Assembly: GCF_049985285.1 (NCBI RefSeq)
Contig: NZ_JBNIEU010000005.1
Span: 1 to 64,000, forward strand
Direction: 5' to 3'
DNA: 64,000 bases
Source of the DNA: Aestuariirhabdus sp049985285
GTDB taxonomy: Bacteria > Pseudomonadota > Gammaproteobacteria > Pseudomonadales > Aestuariirhabdaceae
Shown here: one piece after another, positions 36,890-44,402 of the stretch
Layout of the letters: every line of letters starts with the position of its first letter
Position numbering within the stretch: the stretch's first letter is position 1
Translations under genes and position numbers: made by a program
Notes under the pieces: generated by a model
The model's input: only the letters and a program-made list of their open reading frames with translations
Databases searched by the model: none
What the model was told of the DNA's origin: nothing

Positions 36890-37258
36890 CATTTAAACAA
36901 CAACGCCCCGTTTTCGGGGCGTTGTTGTTTCTACTGGTTACCAAAGTGACATCCCCCGCGCTATTTATCGTATCTCTGCACTAATTCTGCACCAAACAAA
37001 GGCGATTCTGTGCCGGCTGAAGTCGTGGCCACGATAGCCTGTATACCCCTGTTTTCCTTGACGCCGGAGTCTGTTTGAGGGCGCCCGGGCTGGTTTTGAT
37101 GTCCGCGTTCATGCTTTGTGATAAGTCGCCGAAAATTACCCTTATAAATTCCAGTGCTATTGCTATACTGATTCTCTGTTTAGCCGACCGATGGGCAACT
37201 TCTTTCGGAGTTCTGCAGTGGCAGGAGTTGCACTTATAATAAGCATAAGGAGTGCGCA
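36890..37258. other. Leader region of the aor operon
   Basis: 369 bp between tRNA-Ser and the first aor gene. It holds the tRNA terminator (36895-36930) and, near the operon, a candidate -10 TATACT at 37164-37169 with only a poor -35. GGAG-type ribosome site AAGGAG lies just before the ATG at 37259. I see no riboswitch or sigma-54 site that can be defended. Confidence 0.45.
36895..36930 (+). terminator. Intrinsic terminator of tRNA-Ser
   Basis: Perfect 16-pair inverted repeat (36895-36910 with 36915-36930) around TTTT, ending in GTTGTTGTTT. It begins six bases after the tRNA CCA. Confidence 0.9.
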
Positions 37259-37738
37259 ATGCTGAAATCCCTCAGTATCGACCCTGGGAAATGCACAGGG
37301 TGTCGTCAATGTGAAATGGCCTGTTCGTTTGAAAAAGAGGGGGTGTTTAACCCGTCTCGCTCACGAATCCAGGTGTTTGAATTTCATCACGAAGGGCGTT
37401 TCGTGCCCTATACCTGTACACAATGTAGCGAAGCCTGGTGCATGAAAGCATGCCCGGTAGATGCAATACGTACCGATCTTGAACTGGGCGCCAAGCTTGT
37501 TTATGACGATATCTGCGTTGGTTGCAAGGTCTGCACCATCGCCTGTCCTTTCGGCACCATCAACTACGTTCCCGAGACGGGGAAAGTCGCAAAATGCGAC
37601 CTATGCGATGGCGCGCCTAAGTGTGCTGAAGCTTGCCCCACTGATGCGATCACATTTATTGACGCCGCTTTGACGGGGATGGAACGCATGAGACAGTCCG
37701 CTTCGGCAAATAATCCAACCGCTGGCCAAAGCGCCTGA
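37259..37738 (+). CDS. aorA: Four-cluster ferredoxin subunit of aldehyde oxidoreductase (AorA-like)
   Basis: 159 residues with 16 cysteines in four 4Fe-4S patterns: CTGCRQCEMAC, CTQCSEAWCMKACP, CVGCKVCTIACP and CDLCDGAPKCAEACP. This is the DmsB/HycB-like electron-transfer type. It heads a five-gene run with the AOR catalytic subunit 19 bp downstream, which identifies it as the polyferredoxin subunit of aorABC enzymes such as that of Aromatoleum, where it relays electrons between the tungsten subunit and the FAD subunit. ATG with AAGGAG upstream. Alternative: the small subunit of a different oxidoreductase, but the operon argues against it. Confidence 0.9.
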   Translation: MLKSLSIDPGKCTGCRQCEMACSFEKEGVFNPSRSRIQVFEFHHEGRFVPYTCTQCSEAWCMKACPVDAIRTDLELGAKLVYDDICVGCKVCTIACPFGTINYVPETGKVAKCDLCDGAPKCAEACPTDAITFIDAALTGMERMRQSASANNPTAGQSA

Positions 37739-37757
37739 TCGCAGAGGAGAGACAACT

Positions 37758-39608
37758 ATGTCATGGTCACAAAAAGTTCTGCGTGTAAATCTTACCAATG
37801 GAACAGCAGTTGCTGAGCCGCTTAATATGGAGTGGGCTCAAAAATACCTGGGACAAAGAGGGCTGGGAACTCGTTACCTTTGTGAAGAGGTCGATCCTCA
37901 GGTGGATGCGCTATCACCCGAAAATAAGCTGATTATGGTTAATGGGCCTTTAACCGGGACCATGGCCGCCACCGGTGGCCGATATGCTGTGGTCACCAAA
38001 AGCCCTTTGACCGGAGCGGTCGCATGTTCGAACTCTGGTGGTTTTATCGGTGCCGAGTTGCGAAATGCTGGCTGGGATATGGTGATATTTGAAGGGCGCT
38101 CTGACAAGCCGGTCTATCTGAATATTGAAAACCAAAACGCGGAGCTTTTAGACGCTTCGGATTTGTGGGGTACCTCCGTTTGGGAGACCGATGAGAAAAT
38201 CCGCCAGCGGCATCAGGACCCAAGGGTGCGAATAGCTGCGGTTGGACGTTCTGCGGAAAACGGCTGCCTTTATTCGGCGATTGTTAACGATCTGCATCGT
38301 GCGGCGGGCCGCTCCGGGGTAGGCACTGTTATGGCCTCCAAGAATCTCAAGGCGGTGGTGGTGCGAGGTTCCCTTGGTGTTTCCGGGATTAAGGATCCTC
38401 AGCGATTTATGAAAGAGATCGCGATTCAAAAACAGGTTCTGGCCGATAACCCCGTCACCGGGGTAGGGTTGCCCACTTACGGTACCCAGGTGTTGATGAA
38501 CGTGATTAATGAGGTGGGTGCACAGCCAACCCGCAACGCCCGCGATGTCCAGTTTGAGAGTGCACACAAGATTTCCGGTGAAGCGATGCATGAACCACGG
38601 GAAAGCGATGGCAAGCCAAACCTGACCCGCAATGCCGGCTGCTTTGCCTGCACAATTGCCTGTGGGCGAATATCAACCATTGACCAAACTCACTTCTCAA
38701 TCAAAAACAAGCCTCAGTACTGGGGTAATACCGGTGGTCTGGAGTATGAGAATGCGTGGTCGATGGGGTCCGATACCGGGATTGATGATCTTGACGCGGT
38801 GACCTATGCGAACGCTATCTGTAATGAAGATGGCATCGACCCAATCTCTTTCGGCGCTACTCTGGCTGCCGCAATGGAGATGTTCGAAGCCGGTGATCTG
38901 ACCCTTGAAGATACCGGTGGGCTGGAGTTGCGGTTTGGCTCGGCGGAAGTATTGGTTAAGGCGGTTGAGTTGACCGCAGCCGGTGAAGGGTTTGGTAAAG
39001 AGTTGGCGATGGGGTCCAAGCGGTTGTGCGAAAAATACGGCCGCCCTGACCTTTCCATGACCGTTAAAGGGCAGGAGTTTCCAGCTTACGACCCGCGCGG
39101 TATTCAGGGTATGGGTTTGGCCTACGCCACCTCAAACCGGGGAGCTTGCCATTTACGAGGTTACACCGTCTCCTCAGAAGTGCTCGGTATTCCCGAGAAA
39201 ACCGATCCGTTGGCGACCGAAGGAAAGCCTGAATTGGTCAAGGCGTTTCAGGATGCAACCGCTGCGGTAGACTCCTCCGGATTGTGCGTCTTCGCTACCT
39301 TTGCCTGGACCCTTGATAACATTGCGCCGCAGATTGATGCAGCCTGCGAGGGGGAGTGGACCGTAGAGCGATTGGCTGAGACGGGGGAGCGCATCTGGAA
39401 CATGGAGCGCCGCTTTAATCTGGCGGCGGGCTTAACTGGAGCCGATGATTCGCTGCCCAAACGTTTGCTAACCGAAGCCGCCAAGACCGGGCCTGCAAAG
39501 GGTATGGTTGCCAAATTGGGTGATATGTTGCCGCAATACTACGAGATTCGTGGTTGGGGTGATGACGGAGTGCCCAGCAAGGAAACCTACCAGAGGCTGG
39601 GGCTGTAA
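37758..39608 (+). CDS. aorB: Tungsten/molybdenum aldehyde:ferredoxin oxidoreductase catalytic subunit (AorB-like)
   Basis: 616 residues, the family's usual length. Domain 1 opens VLRVNLTNGTAVAEPL and GQRGLGTRYL with NGPLTGTMAATGGRYAVVTKSPLTG (pterin-binding region). The 4Fe-4S ligands are CFACTIAC (Cys295, Cys298, Cys302) and a distal Cys510 in SGLCVFATF. GLEYENAWSMGSDTG, FPAYDPRGIQGMGLAYATSNRGACHLRGYT are strong AOR signatures. Oxidises aldehydes to acids; whether tungsten or molybdenum is bound cannot be read from the sequence. In the operon with a ferredoxin subunit and an FAD subunit, it is probably NAD-linked rather than ferredoxin-linked. Confidence 0.95.
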   Translation: MSWSQKVLRVNLTNGTAVAEPLNMEWAQKYLGQRGLGTRYLCEEVDPQVDALSPENKLIMVNGPLTGTMAATGGRYAVVTKSPLTGAVACSNSGGFIGAELRNAGWDMVIFEGRSDKPVYLNIENQNAELLDASDLWGTSVWETDEKIRQRHQDPRVRIAAVGRSAENGCLYSAIVNDLHRAAGRSGVGTVMASKNLKAVVVRGSLGVSGIKDPQRFMKEIAIQKQVLADNPVTGVGLPTYGTQVLMNVINEVGAQPTRNARDVQFESAHKISGEAMHEPRESDGKPNLTRNAGCFACTIACGRISTIDQTHFSIKNKPQYWGNTGGLEYENAWSMGSDTGIDDLDAVTYANAICNEDGIDPISFGATLAAAMEMFEAGDLTLEDTGGLELRFGSAEVLVKAVELTAAGEGFGKELAMGSKRLCEKYGRPDLSMTVKGQEFPAYDPRGIQGMGLAYATSNRGACHLRGYTVSSEVLGIPEKTDPLATEGKPELVKAFQDATAAVDSSGLCVFATFAWTLDNIAPQIDAACEGEWTVERLAETGERIWNMERRFNLAAGLTGADDSLPKRLLTEAAKTGPAKGMVAKLGDMLPQYYEIRGWGDDGVPSKETYQRLGL

Positions 39609-39698
39609 CCAGGTAGTGACTCGCTCCTCACCGGTTTTGCTCCCGAAGCAGAACCGGTGAGGGTACTCTTTTCAGGCATGGAACTGGAGTTGAATGTC

Positions 39699-40961
39699 AT
39701 GCATCACCTGATTATCGGAGCCGGGGCGGCGGGAGTGGCCGCCGCCGAAACCCTACGGCAACACTCGGCAGACGATAGGATTACCCTGATCAGCTCCGAG
39801 CACTCCGAGCCCTATTCCCGGATGGCGATCCCCTATCTACTGACCAACAAGATAGAGGAGCGGGGCACACACTTGCGTCAACGTTCTGATTATTACCGGA
39901 CCCAGCGCATCGATATACTTCATGATAACGTCACCGGAATCGATGCAGGATCTCGACAGGTTACCCTGTCCAGTGGCAGTACCATCGATTATGACCGTTG
40001 CCTGATCGCCAGTGGATCACTTCCTGTAAGGCCGGCCATCGAGGGTATTGATTTGCCCCTGGTGCAGAGTTGCTGGACCCTGGAAGATGCCCGTGAGGTC
40101 GCGAGACTGACAAAGCAGGGAACGCCAGTCGTGCTAATGGGGGCCGGTTTTATTGGCTCTATTATTCTGGAGGCCCTGGCGCTTAGGGGAGTAGAGCTTA
40201 CCGTGGTCGAACATCAGGACCGGATGGTTCCTCGAATGATGGGGGAGAAGGCGGGAGGGCTCCTCAAGTCATGGTGTGAGTCTAAGGGTGTCAAGGTGCT
40301 GACCTCCACCGATATTCTTAGTGTTAAATCGATCTCCATTGATCGCGTTGCGGTTGAGTTAAGCTCGGGTGAAACCTTGGAAGCGGGTCTTGTGATTGCC
40401 GCTGCGGGGGTAAAACCCAATTTGGATTTTGTGCGCTCGGGTCAAATTGATATCCAGCACGGTATCCTGGTTGATCGATATATGCGCACGAGTGCCCCGG
40501 ACCTGTATGCTGCAGGGGATGTGGCCCAGGCCCTGGATCGTTCTACCGGTAAGCCTATGGTGCAAGCGATTCAGCCGACCGCGGTGGAGCATGGCCGTTT
40601 GGCAGCGCTTAACATGATTAAACCTGAATCTGTTGCCCATCGTGGGTCACTGATTATGAACGTATTGGATACTTTGGGGTTACTCTCCTGCTCGATTGGG
40701 ATCTGGCAAGGGGTTGCGGGCGGAGATAGTGTTGAGCGCTATGACCCCAAACGGTTCCGGTATCAGTGCTTACAGTTTTCCGGTGATCGATTAATAGGCG
40801 CGACTATAGTGGGTCATCGTGACCATCAGGGAGCTTTGCGAGGTCTGATAGAGGGTGAATACTCTCTCGGTAGGTTCAAAGAGCTTCTTTTGAAGGATCC
40901 TAATCGGATAATGGAGGCGTACCTTGCGGTTTCCCAGTCAGACGCCACATTGGTGCGGTAG
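39699..40961 (+). CDS. aorC: FAD/NAD(P)H oxidoreductase subunit of AOR (AorC-like)
   Basis: Class I pyridine-nucleotide disulphide-type flavoprotein without a CxxC redox centre. FAD fold HHLIIGAGAAGVAAAETLRQ, NAD fold VLMGAGFIGSIILEALALRG, and a late FAD motif TSAPDLYAAGDVAQA. The likely start ATG 39699 gives the FAD fold at the N-terminus (420 residues); the frame is open from 39657 and another ATG lies at 39678. It follows aorB after about 90 bp. In Aromatoleum-type AOR the equivalent subunit passes electrons to NAD. Confidence 0.88.
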   Translation: MHHLIIGAGAAGVAAAETLRQHSADDRITLISSEHSEPYSRMAIPYLLTNKIEERGTHLRQRSDYYRTQRIDILHDNVTGIDAGSRQVTLSSGSTIDYDRCLIASGSLPVRPAIEGIDLPLVQSCWTLEDAREVARLTKQGTPVVLMGAGFIGSIILEALALRGVELTVVEHQDRMVPRMMGEKAGGLLKSWCESKGVKVLTSTDILSVKSISIDRVAVELSSGETLEAGLVIAAAGVKPNLDFVRSGQIDIQHGILVDRYMRTSAPDLYAAGDVAQALDRSTGKPMVQAIQPTAVEHGRLAALNMIKPESVAHRGSLIMNVLDTLGLLSCSIGIWQGVAGGDSVERYDPKRFRYQCLQFSGDRLIGATIVGHRDHQGALRGLIEGEYSLGRFKELLLKDPNRIMEAYLAVSQSDATLVR

Positions 40962-40967
40962 CGAATA

Positions 40968-41219
40968 ATGCAGATAACCCTAAAGCTGTATGCGTCTTTC
41001 GGACGTTTTCTCCCGCCGGGCGCCCGACACAATACCGTCGAGTTGGAGCTGGAGTCAGGGCAATCAATTCATTCGGTGCTAGATCGCTACGCTGTGCCGT
41101 TGAAAGAAGCCCATCTGGTGGTGGTTAATGGTGTTTTCGTATGTGAAAGTGAGCGTGATAGCTACCGTTTGAGCGAGGGTGATACGTTGGCGGTATGGCC
41201 GGCAGTGGCGGGAGGATGA
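40968..41219 (+). CDS. MoaD/ThiS-like sulfur carrier (AorD-like)
   Basis: 83 residues, ubiquitin-like: ITLKLYASFGRFLPPG, LESGQSIHSVLDRYAVPLKEAHLVVVNGV, LSEGDTLAVWPAVAGG with the C-terminal Gly-Gly that is thiocarboxylated. It starts 6 bp after aorC and overlaps the next gene by ATGA, so it belongs to the aor operon. It probably serves dithiolene sulfur insertion of the bis-pterin cofactor. A general moaD is missing between moaC and moaE, so it may also serve that role. Confidence 0.85.
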   Translation: MQITLKLYASFGRFLPPGARHNTVELELESGQSIHSVLDRYAVPLKEAHLVVVNGVFVCESERDSYRLSEGDTLAVWPAVAGG

Positions 41220-41527
41220 CGGCGCTAGAGAAGCCCCGGGTTATCAGTAAGGAGATGTCACTTGTTCCCGACGAGTTCCGTCGTCAGTTGGCTCGCTTAG
41301 CGGAGCGCCTGACTCTCGCTGTAGAGCGCGAGCAGAACCGCTATCATCTCACAGGTCCTGATTCACTAAGGGTTTGTATCGACCTGGAACAGCTGCCCCC
41401 AAGGCGCATCGCCTCCATCTCCTTGCCCGTTATGCAGGTTCGTATTGAGTTTTTAGACGCCACCAGCGAGCAGTTCGCTGAATTTAAACACTGTTTTGAC
41501 CTCTATTTTCGTAAAGGGGGGGGCTGA
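41216..41527 (+). CDS. Last gene of the aor operon, small protein of unknown function
   Basis: 103 residues, translationally coupled to the MoaD-like gene (ATGA overlap); the frame is open from 41195, but ATG 41216 is best. The N-terminal 60 residues are helical and charged (DEFRRQLARLAERLTLAVEREQ); the C-terminus reads RIASISLPVMQVRIEFLDATSE and then HCFDLYFRKGGG, ending in three glycines. No known family could be named with certainty. Position equals aorE of the Aromatoleum-type operon. A role in cofactor maturation is inference only. Confidence 0.7.
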   Translation: MTALEKPRVISKEMSLVPDEFRRQLARLAERLTLAVEREQNRYHLTGPDSLRVCIDLEQLPPRRIASISLPVMQVRIEFLDATSEQFAEFKHCFDLYFRKGGG

Positions 41528-41556
41528 ATGGAGGTCGTGGCGGTAAACAGCGGACA

Positions 41557-41583
41557 CAAAAAATCCGCAACTAAGCGGATTTA
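41557..41583 (-). terminator. Intrinsic terminator of the Rsm-type RNA
   Basis: AAATCCGC (41575-41582 read on minus) pairs with GCGGATTT (41561-41568) around a six-base loop, followed on the minus strand by T6 then GTG. It also lies 30 bp past the last aor gene, where its plus-strand T-tract is poor. Confidence 0.85.
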
Positions 41584-41703
41584 ATGTTACGAGGTTTCTC
41601 TCGGCTTCCTGCCTTTGTAGCATCCTGCTACTGTGCTCCTGACATCCTTATCTGAGCAATTTCCTTTCCTGCGCCATCCTGGCTAGCAACCGAAAAGTGC
41701 CTT
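41557..41703 (-). ncRNA. RsmZ/CsrB-type small RNA
   Basis: On the minus strand, about 147 nt hold seven GGA motifs. Three sit in perfect hairpins: GCC-AGGAT-GGC (41673-41683), GTAGC-AGGAT-GCTAC (41617-41631), and GGC-AGGAA-GCC (41603-41613). A fourth is in TGTC-AGGA-GCACA (41632-41644), and AGGAAAGGAAA and AAGGAT supply the others between hairpins. This is the design of RNAs that sequester CsrA/RsmA. It ends in a strong terminator with a T-run (41557-41583). A -35 TTGACA (41733-41738 as read on minus) puts the start near 41703; the -10 is weak. The 5' end is approximate. It lies between the aor operon and ald, with no open frame on its strand. Confidence 0.85.
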
Positions 41704-41732
41704 CACTGGCAGATGACCCTATCCCTAATCCG

Positions 41733-41738
41733 TGTCAA
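41733..41738 (-). promoter_or_regulatory. Candidate -35 (TTGACA) of the Rsm-type RNA
   Basis: Exact TTGACA on the minus strand, about 30-35 bp before the first GGA hairpins. The matching -10 is weak, which fits a promoter needing an activator such as GacA. Confidence 0.5.
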
Positions 41739-41807
41739 CTTATCGATTGCTTGAGTTCAGTATACGGGTTTGGCAGGTTGATACATCGCTACTTTCCCCT
41801 GATGCTC

Positions 41808-41825
41808 TGTAGGATATATCCTACA
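41808..41825. promoter_or_regulatory. GacA-like box, perfect palindrome upstream of the Rsm-type RNA
   Basis: TGTAGG-ATATAT-CCTACA, an 18-bp perfect palindrome. The known GacA upstream element is TGTAAG-N6-CTTACA, so two positions differ symmetrically. Its centre is about 115 bp upstream of the RNA's estimated start on the minus strand, a distance range known for rsm genes. Confidence 0.65.
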
Positions 41826-41902
41826 TCGCTGTACGCAATCGTTGATCGAGGCGGGCCTTTAACCGAGATTCGGCTCATGGCCTGAAAGAGCGGCAGCATA
41901 TG

Positions 41903-41942
41903 AAAAAGCCCCAATGCTGAGGATCCTGCATCGGGGCTTTGT
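41903..41942 (-). terminator. Intrinsic terminator of ald
   Basis: On the minus strand AAAGCCCC pairs with GGGGCTTT around an arm containing GATGC/GCAT, then T5. It lies about 10 bp beyond the ald stop. Confidence 0.85.
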
Positions 41943-41952
41943 TTGGTCACCG

Positions 41953-43068
41953 CTACACCAGTGCCTGTTCGGCGGAAACGTAGTCGTAACCCAGGTCCCG
42001 CGCCACTGCTTCGTAGGTCACCTTGCCCTTGCAAACGTTGAGACCCGCTCGTAGGTGAGGATCATCGTTTAGCGCCGCTACCACCCCTTTGTTTGCCAAA
42101 GAGACGGCAAAGGGCAGGGTCGCATTGGTTAACGCAAAGGTGGACGTCCGGGCGACGCCTCCAGGCATGTTGGCGACACAATAATGGACGATGCCATCAA
42201 CTTCATAGGTTGGTTCCTGATGGGTTGTGGCGTGGCTGGTTTCGAAGCAGCCACCCTGATCGATAGCCACGTCCACGAGAACCGCGCCAGTCTTCATTGT
42301 GCCCAGCATTTCACGTGTCACCAGGTGGGGTGCTGCGGCCCCGGGAATCAGCACAGCACCGATAACGAGATCAGACTGGGCAACAGAGGTAGCGATGTTT
42401 TCGCTGTTTGAATACAGGGTCTTGAGGCCCGGGCCGTAGAGCTCGTCGAGTTGCTTAAGGCGGGGCAGTGAACGATCCAGGATAGTTACATCAGCTCCCA
42501 TACCTAGCGCCATTCGTGCGGCATTCACACCCACAACGCCACCTCCAATAACGGTCACTTTGGCAGGTGCAACACCCGGGACGCCGCCAAGCAGGGTTCC
42601 GTTGCCGCCTTGGGCCTTTTCAAGGGCGTGGGCTCCCGCTTGAATTGACATGCGACCAGCAACCTCGCTCATGGGAGCGAGCAGGGGCAGGGCACCGTTT
42701 CGATCGGTCACTGTTTCGTAGGCGATGCAGATAGCGCCTGAGTCAACGAGTAGGCGGGTCTGCTCGGGATCGGGAGCGAGGTGTAGATAGGTGAACAAGA
42801 TTTGACCGGGGCGCAGCATGCGGCACTCATTGGCCTGTGGTTCTTTCACCTTCACAATCATCTCTGCACGGGCGAATATCTCCTCCGCGCTATCGACAAT
42901 TTCAGCGCCTGCGGCCACGTACTGTTCGTCAGTTAGACCTATGCCCAGGCCCCCGTTGAGTTGCACCAGCACTTGATGCCCCTGGTGGGTGAGCTCGCGA
43001 ACCCCGGCGGGGGTCATGCCGATACGGTACTCGTGGTTCTTAATTTCTTTAGGGACGCCGACTAGCAT
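41953..43068 (-). CDS. ald: Alanine dehydrogenase
   Basis: Interconverts L-alanine and pyruvate plus ammonia with NAD. 371 residues from ATG 43068 (AAGGAGAAAGCA upstream; the frame is open to 43110). MLVGVPKEIKNHEYRIGMTPAGVREL, KVKEPQANE, YLHLAPDPEQTRLL, VTVIGGGVVGVNAARMALGMGADVTILD and MPGGVARTSTFALTNATLPF are family text. It is a single-gene unit divergent from a glyoxalase II-like gene. Confidence 0.95.
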   Translation of the reverse strand: MLVGVPKEIKNHEYRIGMTPAGVRELTHQGHQVLVQLNGGLGIGLTDEQYVAAGAEIVDSAEEIFARAEMIVKVKEPQANECRMLRPGQILFTYLHLAPDPEQTRLLVDSGAICIAYETVTDRNGALPLLAPMSEVAGRMSIQAGAHALEKAQGGNGTLLGGVPGVAPAKVTVIGGGVVGVNAARMALGMGADVTILDRSLPRLKQLDELYGPGLKTLYSNSENIATSVAQSDLVIGAVLIPGAAAPHLVTREMLGTMKTGAVLVDVAIDQGGCFETSHATTHQEPTYEVDGIVHYCVANMPGGVARTSTFALTNATLPFAVSLANKGVVAALNDDPHLRAGLNVCKGKVTYEAVARDLGYDYVSAEQALV

Positions 43069-43293
43069 TGCTTTCTCCTTCAAATGAAGATTTTGTTGTT
43101 GGTAAAGCACTAGTTTAGGGTATTTTTAAGAGTAAAAAATTGTGTTATTGCTATTAGTGCAGTTAAGTTTTCCGGTCTAGTGGTGATTATTAGTGAATTA
43201 CTGGTATATTGATGTTGCTCATTAGTTAATTGGAGTGTTTGATGGGGATCTCTATAATAGGCAGCAACTAGAACGAACCTAGGAACTGAAATA

Positions 43294-43944
43294 GTGGCAC
43301 TTGAATACCGAGTAGTACCCGTAACCCCTTTCCAACAAAACTGCTCGGTTATTTGGTGCAGCCAAACACGTAAAGCGGCGATCGTTGACCCTGGCGGAGA
43401 TCTTGATCGTATTATGGCGGTGGTTGAGGATGAGGGGTTGGATCTTGAACAGATCCTGTTAACCCATGGCCACGTTGATCACATCGCGGGTACCGATGAG
43501 CTGAAGCGGCTCACGGGTGTGCCGATAATAGGGCCGGGAGAGGAGGATCTGTTTTGGATTCAAATGCTTCCCGAGATATGTAAGCAGTATGGTTTCCCTC
43601 CCGCCTTAGGTTTCTCTCCCGATCGCTGGCTGAAGGAGGGTGATAACCTGGAGGTCGGCAATGAAACGCTACGGGTCATACACGCTCCTGGCCATACTCC
43701 AGGACATATCATCTTTTTTCATAAAGAGCAGTCGTTGGCCTGGGTCGGTGATGTTCTGTTTCAGGGCTCGATCGGTCGTACCGATTTCCCCAAGGGGGAC
43801 TATGACACCCTGATTCGCAGTATTCGCGAGCGCTTGTGGCCGTTGGGGCAGGAGGTGACTTTCGTGCCCGGTCACGGTCCCAACTCCACGTTTGGGAAAG
43901 AGCGCCGGAGTAACCCTTTTGTTGGTGACGGTTTGTTTGAATAG
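43294..43944 (+). CDS. Metallo-beta-lactamase fold hydrolase, glyoxalase II-like (YcbL type)
   Basis: 216 residues. Metal motif THGHVDHIAG, then GHTPGHIIFF, the ligand Asp in WVGDVLFQGSIGRTDFPKGD, and late VPGHGPNSTFGKERRSNPF. The short length and GRTDFP match YcbL-type type II glyoxalases, which lack the C-terminal glutathione-binding helices of GloB. GTG start at 43294. Convergent with the PAS gene (18-bp gap). Confidence 0.9.
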   Translation: MALEYRVVPVTPFQQNCSVIWCSQTRKAAIVDPGGDLDRIMAVVEDEGLDLEQILLTHGHVDHIAGTDELKRLTGVPIIGPGEEDLFWIQMLPEICKQYGFPPALGFSPDRWLKEGDNLEVGNETLRVIHAPGHTPGHIIFFHKEQSLAWVGDVLFQGSIGRTDFPKGDYDTLIRSIRERLWPLGQEVTFVPGHGPNSTFGKERRSNPFVGDGLFE

Positions 43945-43962
43945 CCCCCGTAAATTCTCGGT

Positions 43963-44400
43963 TTATGGGCGCGAGACCGCACAAACCATCTCTGTAATGT
44001 CGTAAATGGTCAGGCATATCTGTCCAACCTTGCCGTCGGCTGAGGCCAGCGGAGTTATCGTCGTATTCTGGTACATAAAGTCGACGGTACCGGTAATCGG
44101 GTGGTAGTTGTTGAACTTGAAAAGGTAGGGGCGTTGCTGCCAGGTGGTAAACGCCCGATTTCCCAAAAGGAAAACGGGTTTGGTTTTTTGCCGGAACCAC
44201 TCTTCGTCAAGTTCCGGAAAGATGCTAAAAAGTGATTTTTCCCGAACCTGAATTGGACTTTTCCCGCTGTGATTTTCCATAAAGGTGTTCCATGCGAGCA
44301 CCCGGTAGTCGGAGTCCAGCACAACCAGCCCTACATCAATCGTCTGGATCATCGACATTAACCAGTGAATATCGTTGATCTCAAGGGGCGAGCTTTCCAT
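43963..44400 (-). CDS. PAS domain sensor protein
   Basis: 145 residues. The text IHWLMSMIQTIDVGLVVLDSDYRVLAWNTFMENHSG followed by GKSPIQVREKSLFSIFPEL is a PAS fold beginning; later RPYLFKFNNYHPITGTVDFMYQNTTITPL and GQICLTIYDITEM complete it. No kinase, GGDEF or DNA-binding domain is attached. It starts 2 bp after the REC-CheC gene stop, so the two are one unit. Ligand unknown. Confidence 0.82.
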   Translation of the reverse strand: MESSPLEINDIHWLMSMIQTIDVGLVVLDSDYRVLAWNTFMENHSGKSPIQVREKSLFSIFPELDEEWFRQKTKPVFLLGNRAFTTWQQRPYLFKFNNYHPITGTVDFMYQNTTITPLASADGKVGQICLTIYDITEMVCAVSRP

Positions 44401-44402
44401 AG

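Noticed and set aside
37200..37240. Possible sigma-54 promoter (TGGCAG...TTGCA) before the aor operon
   Set aside because: GG and GC elements are only 8 bp apart instead of the required 10.
41697..41885. 62-residue plus-strand reading frame between aor and ald
   Set aside because: It covers the Rsm-type RNA's promoter and the palindrome, and no family resemblance or ribosome site was seen.
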